A stretch of 64,000 nt of DNA. Source: an uncultured Nitrospira sp. (GTDB lineage: Bacteria > Nitrospirota > Nitrospiria > Nitrospirales > Nitrospiraceae). A program made the position numbers and the translations under genes. Under the pieces are notes generated by a model. It saw only the letters and a list, made by a program, of their open reading frames with translations, searched no databases and was not told the origin of the DNA. Location of the stretch: NCBI GenBank assembly GCA_902500755.1, contig CABVRV010000004.1, positions 1 through 64,000 of the forward strand. Direction: 5' to 3'. Positions 1 through 8,088 of the stretch are shown here, piece by piece. The stretch's first letter is position 1. Every line of letters starts with the position of its first letter.

Positions 1-437
1 CCTTCACCAAGGCGGGCTTGCTGAGCACAACGCGATGATCAATCGAACCCACGCATTACCGGCGGCGCGACAATGCCAAGTGCTGAAACTGGCTCGGTCC
101 ACTGCCTACTATCAGCCGAAGCCAGCGGTGTATCGCATGCTACGGACCAGTCAGCACCATCCGGCCCATCGGATCTACCCCCTATCTACTATGCCAGCTG
201 ACGATCACACGGCCGAACCACGTGTGGGCCGCTGATATCACCTACATTCCCATGAAACGAGGATTTCTCTATATGAGGAGGTCTCTCCATGCCTATGAGA
301 CTGTCCGCGACGCCCAAGATGGGGTGGCCCGCTACCTGACTTTCTAGGATGAGTTCAGGCCGCATCACGCGCTTGACGGACGCACGCCCAATCGCGTTTA
401 CTGGGGAAAGGTGCCTGCGCGACCCACCGCCGCGTAG
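1..437 (+). pseudogene. Decayed IS3-family transposase (orfB remnant)
   Basis: Pieces of an IS3-family OrfB (DDE integrase-type transposase) remain in order. An N-terminal piece contains LPAARQCQVLKLARSTAYY (from about 44). A piece at 219-275 reads VWAADITYIPMKRGFLYM, the region of the first catalytic Asp. The C-terminal end at 279-437 contains RPHHALDGRTPNRVYW. The first and second pieces are in different frames. Most of the catalytic core between the second and third is missing. An in-frame TAG at 345-347 replaces the Tyr codon expected before the RPH motif. The element is dead and its 5' part may continue outside the window. No terminal inverted repeats were found. It marks the edge of an AT-rich acquired segment. 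Confidence 0.85.
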
Positions 438-460
438 GCTTCAACCGCCAAAGACTATTA

Positions 461-1441
461 ATGAACTCGCAAAAACTGTCCAAACAACCGGAGCCACGTC
501 TGTTCGGTCATGTCGTTCTTGTCATTGGACTTATAACTGGCGCTTTAATCTTTTACCAAAACATGAGGCATGTTGATCAAGATTTTTATATTGTCCGTGA
601 AAATGGCGAGATCGTTCCAGCTTCGAGCGCTCAGTTTGGCATTGAGAAAGAACGGGCCAACTTCTTAACTCACTTTAGAAAAAGCATTTCCTCAGAACCA
701 GTACATATTGATACGGCGGATGTCGAGCAAATAAAAGGCCGCATAAAACATGAATTACTCGAAGCCTATGCTCGTGATGGTCATCTTCTCAACGAGTGGG
801 CCTACTTCGCATCAGATCGAGAGAGGTTTATCGCGTATCTTATGCTTCGAGTAAATGGAAGCTTGCCCGCGTTTTATCCGGCGAAGCCAGTGAGCTACGA
901 CCTACGCGACACCTTGTATAGCAGGGAAGGCAATTGCTCGCATCATTCATATCGACTACTTATGGTTCTAGATATTTTCTCGATAGAGGGTCGATTGGTT
1001 TCCTGGTGGTCACCTGCAATTGAAGGCCACGTATTTATCGATGCCTTTGATCCGACGGAAGGCAAATTATATTTTTTAGACCCAACAAGCAACTTGATGG
1101 CAACAAATATATCCAGCGAGCGACATCTAAGTTTTCTGGAAGCTATAGAGACAATGTCGCCGCAGGATCGAAAAGTCGTTCTCAGTGCTCAGATGAAAGA
1201 GTTCCCTAATTTCGTCAGCAGATCTCAAGCTCTTAACCAGGATTTTACCGTGTGGTCTGTAAATAATTATTTAAGAGCCAAAGATTCAATTATTACCGGT
1301 TTTTCCTTTGAGTTTCCGGTCATGCAAAGTCGTTGGAGAGACAACAAGAGCCCATTGCCTAAGACCTTGTGCGAACTAGCGAACCAGGGCTCTGCATTAA
1401 TCCAGATTTTCCAGCCCACCGGCTGTCAATCTCGCTCATGA
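461..1441 (+). CDS. Membrane-anchored transglutaminase-like (papain-fold) protein
   Basis: The product is 326 aa. One hydrophobic segment at about residues 16-32 should anchor it in the cytoplasmic membrane with the remainder outside. The central part fits a transglutaminase-like cysteine-protease fold: REGNCS places Cys159 at a helix start, followed by EGHVFIDAF (His190) and LYFLDPTSN (Asp207). The spacing is that of a Cys-His-Asp triad. Substrate and pathway are unknown. Family relatives include peptidases, amidases and inactive scaffolds. The gene begins 23 bp after the decayed transposase and is clearly more AT-rich than the genes further along, suggesting horizontal acquisition. No good ribosome-binding site precedes the ATG, so the start is chosen because it keeps the membrane anchor. 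Confidence 0.7.
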   Translation: MNSQKLSKQPEPRLFGHVVLVIGLITGALIFYQNMRHVDQDFYIVRENGEIVPASSAQFGIEKERANFLTHFRKSISSEPVHIDTADVEQIKGRIKHELLEAYARDGHLLNEWAYFASDRERFIAYLMLRVNGSLPAFYPAKPVSYDLRDTLYSREGNCSHHSYRLLMVLDIFSIEGRLVSWWSPAIEGHVFIDAFDPTEGKLYFLDPTSNLMATNISSERHLSFLEAIETMSPQDRKVVLSAQMKEFPNFVSRSQALNQDFTVWSVNNYLRAKDSIITGFSFEFPVMQSRWRDNKSPLPKTLCELANQGSALIQIFQPTGCQSRS

Positions 1442-1493
1442 TGACGTGAGATCAACAAAGAATTTCTACGGTCAAGAGGCCTAGCAGAGCAAC

Positions 1494-1971
1494 ATGAGTG
1501 GAACAAAACTTCTTTTCTTGGGCGGCTTTTTGATAACAGGCCTTTTTTTTTTACTGGTCTTTGTTCCATTCATTCATCCATGTAATCGAATTTGATATTA
1601 GGGGTCACACTGGTGACGAAGAAGTATACATCTCTAAAAACTGGGGCTTACAAGAGATACTGCCAAGAACCATGATTGGGAAAGACTGGAAATTAATAAA
1701 GGTCGTGTCTTATGGTCCCGTCATAAATCTTCAAATTCATCTTCCCAATCTGAACGCGCCTCCAAGGATGATCACCTTGTTAAGCGGTGTGGTGAGGGTT
1801 CGCCGTGAAAACTTTCTTGGAAATTTATTAGATCGATGTGATTGGCTGAACATCCACTCTCAATACATCAATCATCACGGAAAGGCATTCGATGAAACCA
1901 GCGCAGCGATGGCATCTATTCGAAGCGGTTATTCAGGATGGTCAGGACACTACAATTTGAATGGTTGCTAA
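1494..1971 (+). pseudogene. Small membrane-anchored protein gene interrupted at a T10 tract
   Basis: An ATG at 1494 opens a hydrophobic leader (MSGTKLLFLGGFLITGLFF...) that stops at 1593-1595. The next reading frame, open from 1561 to 1971, encodes a soluble 130-residue domain starting near FHSFIHVIEFDIRGHTGDEE. The leader and domain are joined if one T is removed from the run of ten T at 1543-1552, giving a 158-residue anchored protein. I do not recognise the domain. Base composition is AT-rich like the preceding gene. The break may be a real mutation, phase variation by slippage, or a sequencing error in the homopolymer. Confidence 0.55.
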
Positions 1972-2203
1972 TTTTATTTGATTTGTGTTTGATAAAATCT
2001 AGTCGCCAACGATTAGATTGAACTCAGCAAGGCACAATAGCCTACCTCCGCGCACCGGCGCACTCGCGACAGCCCCTTCGCCACGCACCTTACCTACCTT
2101 TCAAAGTGCCGTCCCCTCGTGGATACCAGAGACTTACCACTCGCTACCGGTGCTATAGGCCATAGTACCCTGGGTTCTGACTGAGTCAGTCTCTCTTTAG
2201 CCG

Positions 2204-2287
2204 CTACTGGCTTTTCTTGTACACCACGATCCCGCCGACGAAAATTGCAAGCATGACACCGATGAACATTAAAAGACTCGTGTCCAT
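2204..2287 (-). CDS. Single-span membrane micropeptide (27 aa)
   Basis: A short reading frame on the minus strand encodes MDTSLLMFIGVMLAIFVGG followed by IVVYKKSQ. This is one transmembrane helix with a short Lys-rich tail, a layout typical of small subunits of membrane complexes. A strong ribosome-binding site (AAAGGAG at about 2294-2300 on the minus strand) lies at ideal distance from the ATG, which is the main reason to believe it. No partner gene is adjacent, and the family is not recognised. Nothing else in the surrounding 600 bp codes convincingly. Confidence 0.5.
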   Translation of the reverse strand: MDTSLLMFIGVMLAIFVGGIVVYKKSQ

Positions 2288-2608
2288 GGCTGACTCCTTT
2301 CATTCGAACCATGACCCAGAATGTTGCGTGCGTGCCATTGCTACTTCGAAGAAACCAACCCTCTGGAGTAATCTCGGCGGTCAACCCAACACAATGGGAC
2401 CGCCTAGAACAACCTATCGAATTGATCTCACATTGCGCAGATCAGACCCGTACGAGTATTGGGCTGGAATGGAACCCGCCAAAAGCGAGGATACTTGATT
2501 ATCGGCGCGCATACTTCCTTGCACCGGTGAAACACTCCAAAACAGATACCTTCGCTTCTAGTTTGGTTCCCTCGCTGGAGGCCAACTGTCGCTTAGAATC
2601 GGCCAGTA
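2288..2608. other. Non-coding stretch between two mini-genes
   Basis: Overlapping open frames exist on both strands here, but none has a family-like sequence, a membrane or signal segment, or a credible ribosome-binding site. Apart from the ribosome-binding site of the micropeptide just above 2287, I see nothing functional in it. Confidence 0.4.
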
Positions 2609-2677
2609 TTACTGAAGAGCCATCTGCCCATCCCTCGACGGGCCATTGTGGTCCGGTGGACTACAGTCGTCTTCCAT
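2609..2677 (-). CDS. Possible 22-residue mini-ORF with very strong ribosome-binding site
   Basis: The sequence AGGAGGAGGT (minus strand, about 2682-2691) sits a few bases before an ATG at 2677. It starts a 22-codon frame, MEDDCSPPDHNGPSRDGQMA plus LQ. A TAGAAT -10-like box (complement of 2714-2719) lies upstream, though without a clear -35. The peptide is hydrophilic, acidic at its start and has one Cys. It could be a leader peptide, a true small protein, or the head of a decayed gene. I cannot assign a function. Confidence 0.25.
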   Translation of the reverse strand: MEDDCSPPDHNGPSRDGQMALQ

Positions 2678-2911
2678 CTTGACCTCCTCCTGCTGCTGAA
2701 CGAAAAGAAGGCTATTCTACCATTCAGTAGATGAAATGATTTCTCTTTACTCCTCTTGAATATTTTCTGTCAACTGAAACATCCATGGAAGCCATTGAAC
2801 AAACACAAGCATAAGCCATGCCAGTCCGTTCGAGACCATGGAGAACGAAACATCGCCCACCTGAGTACACAAAATTCTGGGAAATTTAGTACGGGAGGAC
2901 TGTTTACTGTA

Positions 2912-3907
2912 CTACCGCTGTACCCTGAGGATCGGACCGAGAGTCAGCCACTTTGTCGGACCCAAGGCCGCCATATGTGGCAAGTGGGCGACGTACCAGA
3001 ACACGACGTCTTGCTCCTGCACCCCTTGATTGTCTTCGTCATACCCCAGTTGCCCACGGGCGCCGAATGTCCAGGGCACGTCCTCGCTCGCGTTGGCACG
3101 ACGAATCGCGACATCGAAATCCGCAAACTTATCCCGCTCGCCATCGTCCTTCAACGGAACATACCCAGTACCAGGGAGAATCCACACCCCGTGGCCGTTG
3201 AGTTGATCACGAACTAACCAAGCCTTGTCCTGTGCATGAATTTTGACGTCGTTTCGCTCATTCGTGTATTTCCGCCATCCTGGTCCCCAGCCCCGGTCTG
3301 CCCCTCCGTCTTCATGAACGAAGACCTGATCCATACCGTTACCATTGATATCAAAATCGAACCGCCAATATGGGTGGTGGTCATGATTGGTGTTACACGA
3401 CAAGCCTCGGCTATGCAGCACGGGACGGAGCTCGCCGGCGTCCGACAGGTGCCACGCTTGATACAGATGATATTCCCCGATCCGGGCATAGATCCCCAAC
3501 TCGAGCCACTTCACATTATTCTGAGTGGAACTTTCCATACAGACTTTCTGGTCGCCGCAATTGACGATCGGCACCAGGTCCTGCCACCTCAGCCGATCTT
3601 GGAATGGGCCGCAGCGCCCGCTGTCGGCTCGTGACCCGAACCAGGTGAAGGGATTCCACCAGACCATCTCTTTCACATACTTCACACGGACAACCGGCAT
3701 ACTGGCCTTGTTGAGAATCAGCTCATCGGCATACTTCACGTTTCGCAACGCCAAGCCCGTGTTGTCCCTGACTTCCCAGTCGAAACTCCACCGTCCCCAA
3801 TCCACATGTTCGGACTGCGTCTCGGCCACGGCAGGCCCCGACCAAGCCAAGACCGAGAGGATGACCCAGCTAATGGACCAGATACGCTGCATCCCATGTC
3901 TCTTCAT
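2912..3907 (-). CDS. Secreted copper amine oxidase-like catalytic domain protein
   Basis: The product is 331 aa with a Sec signal peptide (about residues 1-29, ending AVAE). The rest can be aligned by eye with the catalytic domain of copper/topaquinone amine oxidases. NTGLALRNVKYADEL resembles the domain entry. ADSGRCG matches the FDAGEYG-type catalytic-base segment (Asp96). ARIGEYHLYQAW matches the TPQ segment with Tyr146, although the usual Asn before it is Glu145. TNHDHHPYWRFDFDING matches the copper-binding HxH strand (His175, His177). YVAHLPHM supplies a third histidine (His311). It is shorter than a normal catalytic domain and lacks the N2/N3 domains, which seem to be encoded by the preceding gene (ATGA overlap). 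It may oxidise amines in the periplasm or be a non-catalytic relative. Confidence 0.6.
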   Translation of the reverse strand: MKRHGMQRIWSISWVILSVLAWSGPAVAETQSEHVDWGRWSFDWEVRDNTGLALRNVKYADELILNKASMPVVRVKYVKEMVWWNPFTWFGSRADSGRCGPFQDRLRWQDLVPIVNCGDQKVCMESSTQNNVKWLELGIYARIGEYHLYQAWHLSDAGELRPVLHSRGLSCNTNHDHHPYWRFDFDINGNGMDQVFVHEDGGADRGWGPGWRKYTNERNDVKIHAQDKAWLVRDQLNGHGVWILPGTGYVPLKDDGERDKFADFDVAIRRANASEDVPWTFGARGQLGYDEDNQGVQEQDVVFWYVAHLPHMAALGPTKWLTLGPILRVQR

Positions 3908-4689
3908 GAGCGAGGCGGCTCCTCTCCAGCCTCAAGGACTTTGTCTTCCGTCAAATCAACCACCGCCCAGTATTTCGGATCGCCGTCCTGTCCCTTTGAA
4001 AAGGTAATCCAAATGGTCCGATGTGCGTACCCTGGATCGTTCCTGAAGAACCCGCTATCTGGTTGCATGAGGAGCCCGTGACCTTGGAGTTGCTCAACCT
4101 TGCCGGCTAGGCGTGGATCGGCTTTGGCCAGTTCGATCCCCCGTTGAACATCCTGCCGCCCCTCTGGGGGCTGATACCCCTCAAGACGAACGACGCTGAG
4201 CACGCCCGTCTCTTTCAGACGAACTTCTACGGCAACATTCTGGCTGTAGCTGTAATAGACGAGGCGAACAAGGCCGGTGGTCTCCCGACAGCAACCGAAC
4301 GTGACCTTGCCTTCCGGTGGAATACGATCGGCGTCGATGAAGGTCCAGCGGGAGCCCAGCAGCGCCGCGACGCGGCGATCGCTTTCGGCAGCTCTCCGTA
4401 ACGTTGCAATGTCCTCTGCGGTCAGGACGGCCGACGCATTCGTGGCGCGCTTCGCACTTGCGTCCTGAACGGTCCCGGCCATCTTCGGCTTGTGGTGACC
4501 CGCGATGTCCTCACCGGTAAACTGGAACACATGCGGAACAGGAGCCTTCTCGGGGAGTGCAATTTTCTGCACGGCGGTTTCAGGATCCTCGGGGCCGAAC
4601 GGCCCCCGTGAACCGGCATCGAGGCTGCAGCCATAGCCGAGGCTGATGGCGACGAGGAGGACGGTCCGCATGGTGATCTGACAGCTCAT
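3904..4689 (-). CDS. Lipoprotein resembling amine oxidase N2/N3 domains
   Basis: The product is 261 aa with a lipoprotein signal (LGYGC, Cys21). Two blocks follow. The first (about 85-170) runs from LTAEDIATLRRAAESD to a strand-rich part. The second (about 175-250) has AKADPRLAGKVEQLQGHGL, RTIWITF and YWAVVDLTEDKV, which resembles the N3 domain of copper amine oxidases (helix with the DP motif, then strands ending in VDL..kV). The next gene, overlapping by four bases, encodes the amine-oxidase-like catalytic domain. The pair therefore looks like one enzyme split into a membrane-tethered accessory half and a secreted catalytic half. Assignment rests on motif reading only. The protein also overlaps the upstream coiled-coil gene by four bases, so all are co-translated. 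Confidence 0.5.
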   Translation of the reverse strand: MSCQITMRTVLLVAISLGYGCSLDAGSRGPFGPEDPETAVQKIALPEKAPVPHVFQFTGEDIAGHHKPKMAGTVQDASAKRATNASAVLTAEDIATLRRAAESDRRVAALLGSRWTFIDADRIPPEGKVTFGCCRETTGLVRLVYYSYSQNVAVEVRLKETGVLSVVRLEGYQPPEGRQDVQRGIELAKADPRLAGKVEQLQGHGLLMQPDSGFFRNDPGYAHRTIWITFSKGQDGDPKYWAVVDLTEDKVLEAGEEPPRS

Positions 4690-5201
4690 GCCAACTTTCC
4701 AGCAATCCCTATGGCGAGTTTTGAAATTTTTGCCGCCGCCTTGATCACGGCCGCGCGCTTCTTGCGTGAGGCAGCGTCGAGCACAGCTTCCTTCATAAGC
4801 TCTTTGTAGGTCTTGATCTCATCCCGAGTGAACGGAACGATCTGCGCGACGGTCTCGTTATTAAAGGTGTTGGCGAGCTGCAGGTATAGGTTGGAGATTT
4901 CCGCTGCATAAATCCCACGACGAAGCGGATCATTCTTATAGGTTTCAAATTTTTTCCGAAGCGTCTCGACCGCTTCGAGAAGCGCCTTCTGGCGAACCTT
5001 GGTTTCGTCTTGCTTACCCACCTCAAATTCCACCGCTCCCAACTGATCGACCAACGCCTTTGCTTCTTCGCGGGCATGATCAACTTGGACCGACAGATCG
5101 GAAATTTCCTGGCTCGCGCTTTCCGCGGTTTCCATGAGCTGTTTGATAAGACTGTCGTTGCCTTCTAGAAAACCGACGACGCCCGCGATACTGGTTTCCA
5201 T
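4686..5201 (-). CDS. Predicted coiled-coil protein of unknown function
   Basis: The product is 171 aa and almost entirely helical. It has heptad-rich acidic/basic stretches (about 20-90, e.g. VDHAREEAKALVDQLGAVEF) and an amphipathic alanine/isoleucine-rich C-terminus (AAVIKAAAKISKLAIGIAGK) that could bind a membrane. No signal peptide is visible, so it is probably cytoplasmic. It is third in the five-gene minus-strand operon, 10 bp after a lipoprotein and overlapping the next gene by four bases. A GGAGG-like site precedes the ATG. The family is not recognised. Confidence 0.6.
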   Translation of the reverse strand: METSIAGVVGFLEGNDSLIKQLMETAESASQEISDLSVQVDHAREEAKALVDQLGAVEFEVGKQDETKVRQKALLEAVETLRKKFETYKNDPLRRGIYAAEISNLYLQLANTFNNETVAQIVPFTRDEIKTYKELMKEAVLDAASRKKRAAVIKAAAKISKLAIGIAGKLA

Positions 5202-5211
5202 GGTGCCTCCT

Positions 5212-5922
5212 CTATTGCCCGTCGTCTTTCTTCAGTTGATCCAGAAGGTCGACCAAGTCGGCCGTGAACGTACGCCCGCGCTGCAGAGCCCTTGAGCGGA
5301 TGATGCGCGAGCCGGTGACCTCTTCCAGCGCATCATTGACGGTCCGCGAATGATTGAGGATCTCCATGATGCGATCCGACGGTCCCGGCGCGTGCTCAAC
5401 CACAGCCGCCACCAACTCCGGATCGACGGAGGCCAAGCCCGACTTATTGGCATAGCGTGCCAACTGCGCATGAATCGCCGACGCAGATTTCCAGGACTCG
5501 TTCAAGGCATTGGCCGTATCGCGGAGCCCGCAGAAATCTTCTTCAAATTGCTCCCACACCGCCTTTTCCAATCCCTGATATTCAGCCAGATAGATCTGAC
5601 TGACCAGATAGGCCGCAGCATATGCAGCCTCTCCTTTTTTGCTAGCGATATTTCGATATGAAGAAAGGACGAATTGATGCTTGGCCTCCTGCGCCTGCAA
5701 GGCCTTAAAACTCTCGTGCAGCGCACTGCGGGATTGCTCCAAAAACTTGATCCGCGCTTCAGTTTCTTTTTGGAACAGATCAATGTTCGTCTGAGCCGCA
5801 TCGATCTTCGTGCCTTCCATCCTGAGCAGATCGCGAACCGCACTGCTATGAATCGCGTTGCAGCCGACGGCACTGAGTAGGATGAACCCGAGGCTCACAA
5901 CCCTGACTGTGTGTGAGATCAT
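5212..5922 (-). CDS. Helical lipoprotein of unknown function
   Basis: The product is 236 aa with a signal peptide ending in the lipobox LSAVGC (Cys21). The mature part is predicted almost wholly helical and rich in Gln/Glu/Lys (e.g. FLEQSRSALHESFKALQAQE), resembling an outer- or inner-membrane-anchored spacer or adaptor. It lies between another helical lipoprotein (5953-6585) and the coiled-coil gene, all in the same direction and closely spaced. A ribosome-binding site GGAGG precedes the ATG. No catalytic motif is visible and no family is recognised. Confidence 0.65.
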   Translation of the reverse strand: MISHTVRVVSLGFILLSAVGCNAIHSSAVRDLLRMEGTKIDAAQTNIDLFQKETEARIKFLEQSRSALHESFKALQAQEAKHQFVLSSYRNIASKKGEAAYAAAYLVSQIYLAEYQGLEKAVWEQFEEDFCGLRDTANALNESWKSASAIHAQLARYANKSGLASVDPELVAAVVEHAPGPSDRIMEILNHSRTVNDALEEVTGSRIIRSRALQRGRTFTADLVDLLDQLKKDDGQ

Positions 5923-5952
5923 ACTGATTTCCTCCGTCTCAGGAGCGTTCTC

Positions 5953-6585
5953 TTATCGTCGTAATGTCCGCACGGCCTCCGCGATGGACTGGACCTCATC
6001 GCGGGGCAAGGTGACGTCAATATCCAGATATTGCTTGATGATCGCGTTGATTCGGCGAAGCGCTCCCACGTTGGTGCGATACTGCTCGAAGGCCGTCAGA
6101 TCCAGAGTCGAGGAGGCCTGGGAGTCTTTCGTGACGCGCTGCTCGATCCGGCTGAGGAGCTCGGGCAGTTTCTGTAGAAGGTTGGACATGTCCCCGGTAC
6201 CAGCCTGGAAGACGATCTGCCCATTCGGCCCTTTTCGGTCCGGAAGATTTTTGAGCCGAATGTCATTGATGAACGCAATGACGTCAGACCCCAGTAACTC
6301 GGCATCATCTTTGGCAAGTTCCGTGTCCGCCACGTCGGCCAATTTCGGGTTGGTCGTAGCCCATTGCAGCGCCAAGTTCAGTTTGAGGCGGGTTTGGACA
6401 TGGCGATACCACTGTTGATGTCGTTCGGTGACACGACTTACCAACTCGCGGTATTGCTCCATCAGCCGCTGATTCTCGGCATACGCCTGGTCTTTGGCAA
6501 CCAACGCCTGTTTCACTTCCGGCGGGGTGGCACAACCAGTGACAACCAGACTCAGCGCGACAATAACGATGTGCGCCGCTTTCAT
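5953..6585 (-). CDS. Helical lipoprotein, first gene of the amine-oxidase operon
   Basis: The product is 210 aa starting MKAAHIVIVALSLVVTGCAT, with lipobox VTGC (Cys18). I chose this ATG because GGAGGAAACCTC directly precedes it and because a longer reading would bury the signal peptide. The mature protein is helical with charged heptads (e.g. AKDQAYAENQRLMEQYRELV). It is the first of five co-directional genes (to 2912). The companion proteins suggest a cell-envelope assembly, but the function is unknown. Confidence 0.65.
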   Translation of the reverse strand: MKAAHIVIVALSLVVTGCATPPEVKQALVAKDQAYAENQRLMEQYRELVSRVTERHQQWYRHVQTRLKLNLALQWATTNPKLADVADTELAKDDAELLGSDVIAFINDIRLKNLPDRKGPNGQIVFQAGTGDMSNLLQKLPELLSRIEQRVTKDSQASSTLDLTAFEQYRTNVGALRRINAIIKQYLDIDVTLPRDEVQSIAEAVRTLRR

Positions 6586-6705
6586 GAGGTTTCCTCCTTC
6601 CGACGTACGCCTGGAACGAGCTCGAACGAGAAAGCAACTTGCCTGTTGACTGCAACTTGTTGAGGAGCGAGCCAAGAGTAGCGAGCACGACACACTGATT
6701 GCAAG

Positions 6706-6724
6706 AGAAATATCGGGTATTTCT
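6706..6724. repeat. Short inverted repeat upstream of the lipoprotein operon
   Basis: AGAAATA, then TCGGG, then TATTTCT form a perfect 7-bp dyad about 120 bp upstream of the first operon gene. The arms are AT-rich and no T run follows. An operator for the operon is more plausible than a terminator for the upstream methyltransferase gene, but neither is shown. Confidence 0.3.
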
Positions 6725-6774
6725 TGATTTCCAGTGTGCGCAGGGCGGCAAACTAGTACAAGCCAGTAGCTTTC

Positions 6775-7959
6775 CTAGGGTAACCCCCGGATGATTTCCT
6801 GATAGTACGCCTCAAGCAGCGCAGCGCGGGCCTCTTCGATCAGGACCAGCTGCCGTTGATCGAAGGTATTCGCGCAGTACAGATAGTGCGTTTCATCCAC
6901 GATACCGAGCTCGACATGCACTTGTCGGCCATCCAGCGCCTCGCGCGTCAGCTCGTGGGTGATCGTTCGTCCCGCTAACTCTTCCCAGGCCACCTGCGCC
7001 GAGGGTCCATGATTCTCATAGAGCGGTCCATTGGGATCAGCCGAGTTCACCAGCATGGCGCTGAGATCGAACAGAGCCCCATCATCCAACTCCGGTAATT
7101 CATCCCAGCCCGTTGAGGCCTGCCCCCCTTTCTTCAACACATAGAACGGCCCATCCTCCACCGCCTCTTCGATGGATCGGTATTGAATCGGCTCTGCAGG
7201 CTGCACGAGCTGTAGTCCCCTGCCGGCCAGCGCACGCTGGAAGGGCACTCGCCTGGCCAGCTGCCGCGTTTTCTCACTCACGATCATCCGACCATGTGGA
7301 CGCAGAACCTGGCACAGCCGGTCAAGCCGGACCGCGAGCCCTGTCCGTTGTTCAAACGCTGTCTGTTGCGATGGGTCGTCGGCACGATCAAACGTCCTCC
7401 AACTGTGGCTGGAAATCCCAGGGTCCTGCTCAGCCTGAAGCAGCGCATGCATCGTCAAGACCATGTCGAAGAAACCCGAAAGCGGTTCCCTTTCGATATC
7501 CTGGCAGATGAACCGAAGATTGCGCAGGCCCAGCTCCTTCGCCTTTCGTTGTGCGATGGCGATGGATGTCGCCGAGCGATCGATGCCGACCAGATTCACA
7601 TCAGGGAAGCGGCGGGCATAAAAAGTGGTCAGGATGCCGAGGCCACAACCAAAATCGAGAATGTCTTGAGCCGGGCCGAGGTGCGCGATCGTCCGCAGCC
7701 CAATTGCTTGATAATATTCATACCGTTGGCTATAAAGCACCGGGAAGATCGTCGGCTCCGCCGCGAGGTCGTAAAATGCCATGTCGTCGCGGGGATCGCC
7801 GGAACGTTTTCGCTCCGCAGCGAGGGTCAGTCGTTCGAGCTCGTTCGGTAAAAGCTGCCGCCGCTGCCAGGCGAAGTATTCGCGATCCAACGTGACATGT
7901 TTCAGACCCCACCAAGCCAGGTGCTCGCGAAGCGCTTCCTGTAACGAGTCAGTGGTCAT
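6775..7959 (-). CDS. SAM-dependent methyltransferase with C-terminal extension
   Basis: The product is 394 aa. A class I methyltransferase core begins around residue 70. Motif I is DILDFGCGLG (about 99-108), followed by LVGIDRSATS (acidic end of strand 2) and FICQDIE (motif II region). The C-terminal third is not a standard part of the fold and may recognise the substrate. Small-molecule or protein targets cannot be told apart from sequence. It is a single gene with about 130 bp to the ProA-like gene upstream, transcribed in the same direction. Confidence 0.75.
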   Translation of the reverse strand: MTTDSLQEALREHLAWWGLKHVTLDREYFAWQRRQLLPNELERLTLAAERKRSGDPRDDMAFYDLAAEPTIFPVLYSQRYEYYQAIGLRTIAHLGPAQDILDFGCGLGILTTFYARRFPDVNLVGIDRSATSIAIAQRKAKELGLRNLRFICQDIEREPLSGFFDMVLTMHALLQAEQDPGISSHSWRTFDRADDPSQQTAFEQRTGLAVRLDRLCQVLRPHGRMIVSEKTRQLARRVPFQRALAGRGLQLVQPAEPIQYRSIEEAVEDGPFYVLKKGGQASTGWDELPELDDGALFDLSAMLVNSADPNGPLYENHGPSAQVAWEELAGRTITHELTREALDGRQVHVELGIVDETHYLYCANTFDQRQLVLIEEARAALLEAYYQEIIRGLP

Positions 7960-8088
7960 TGTATCGCCTGCTCAAAACGGTTCCCAGCAAGGCCACAAGG
8001 AGTGAGGACCATGAGGCGTACGCGGTGAGGGTACGTCGAGTGGTTCGAACGACTGAGAACGAAGCTGGGGAACGTTTTCAGCAGGCGA

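Noticed and set aside
1971..1998. ATTTTAT/ATAAAAT dyad after the T10 gene as terminator
   Set aside because: The stem is only AT pairs with a 14-base loop and would be unstable.
2311..2682. 123-codon open frame on the plus strand
   Set aside because: No ribosome-binding site, no family-like pattern, and it covers both mini-genes on the other strand. Composition looks like non-coding DNA.
2756..3217. 153-codon plus-strand frame over the amine oxidase-like gene
   Set aside because: It is antisense to a gene with signal peptide and conserved motifs, and the translation has no protein-like features.
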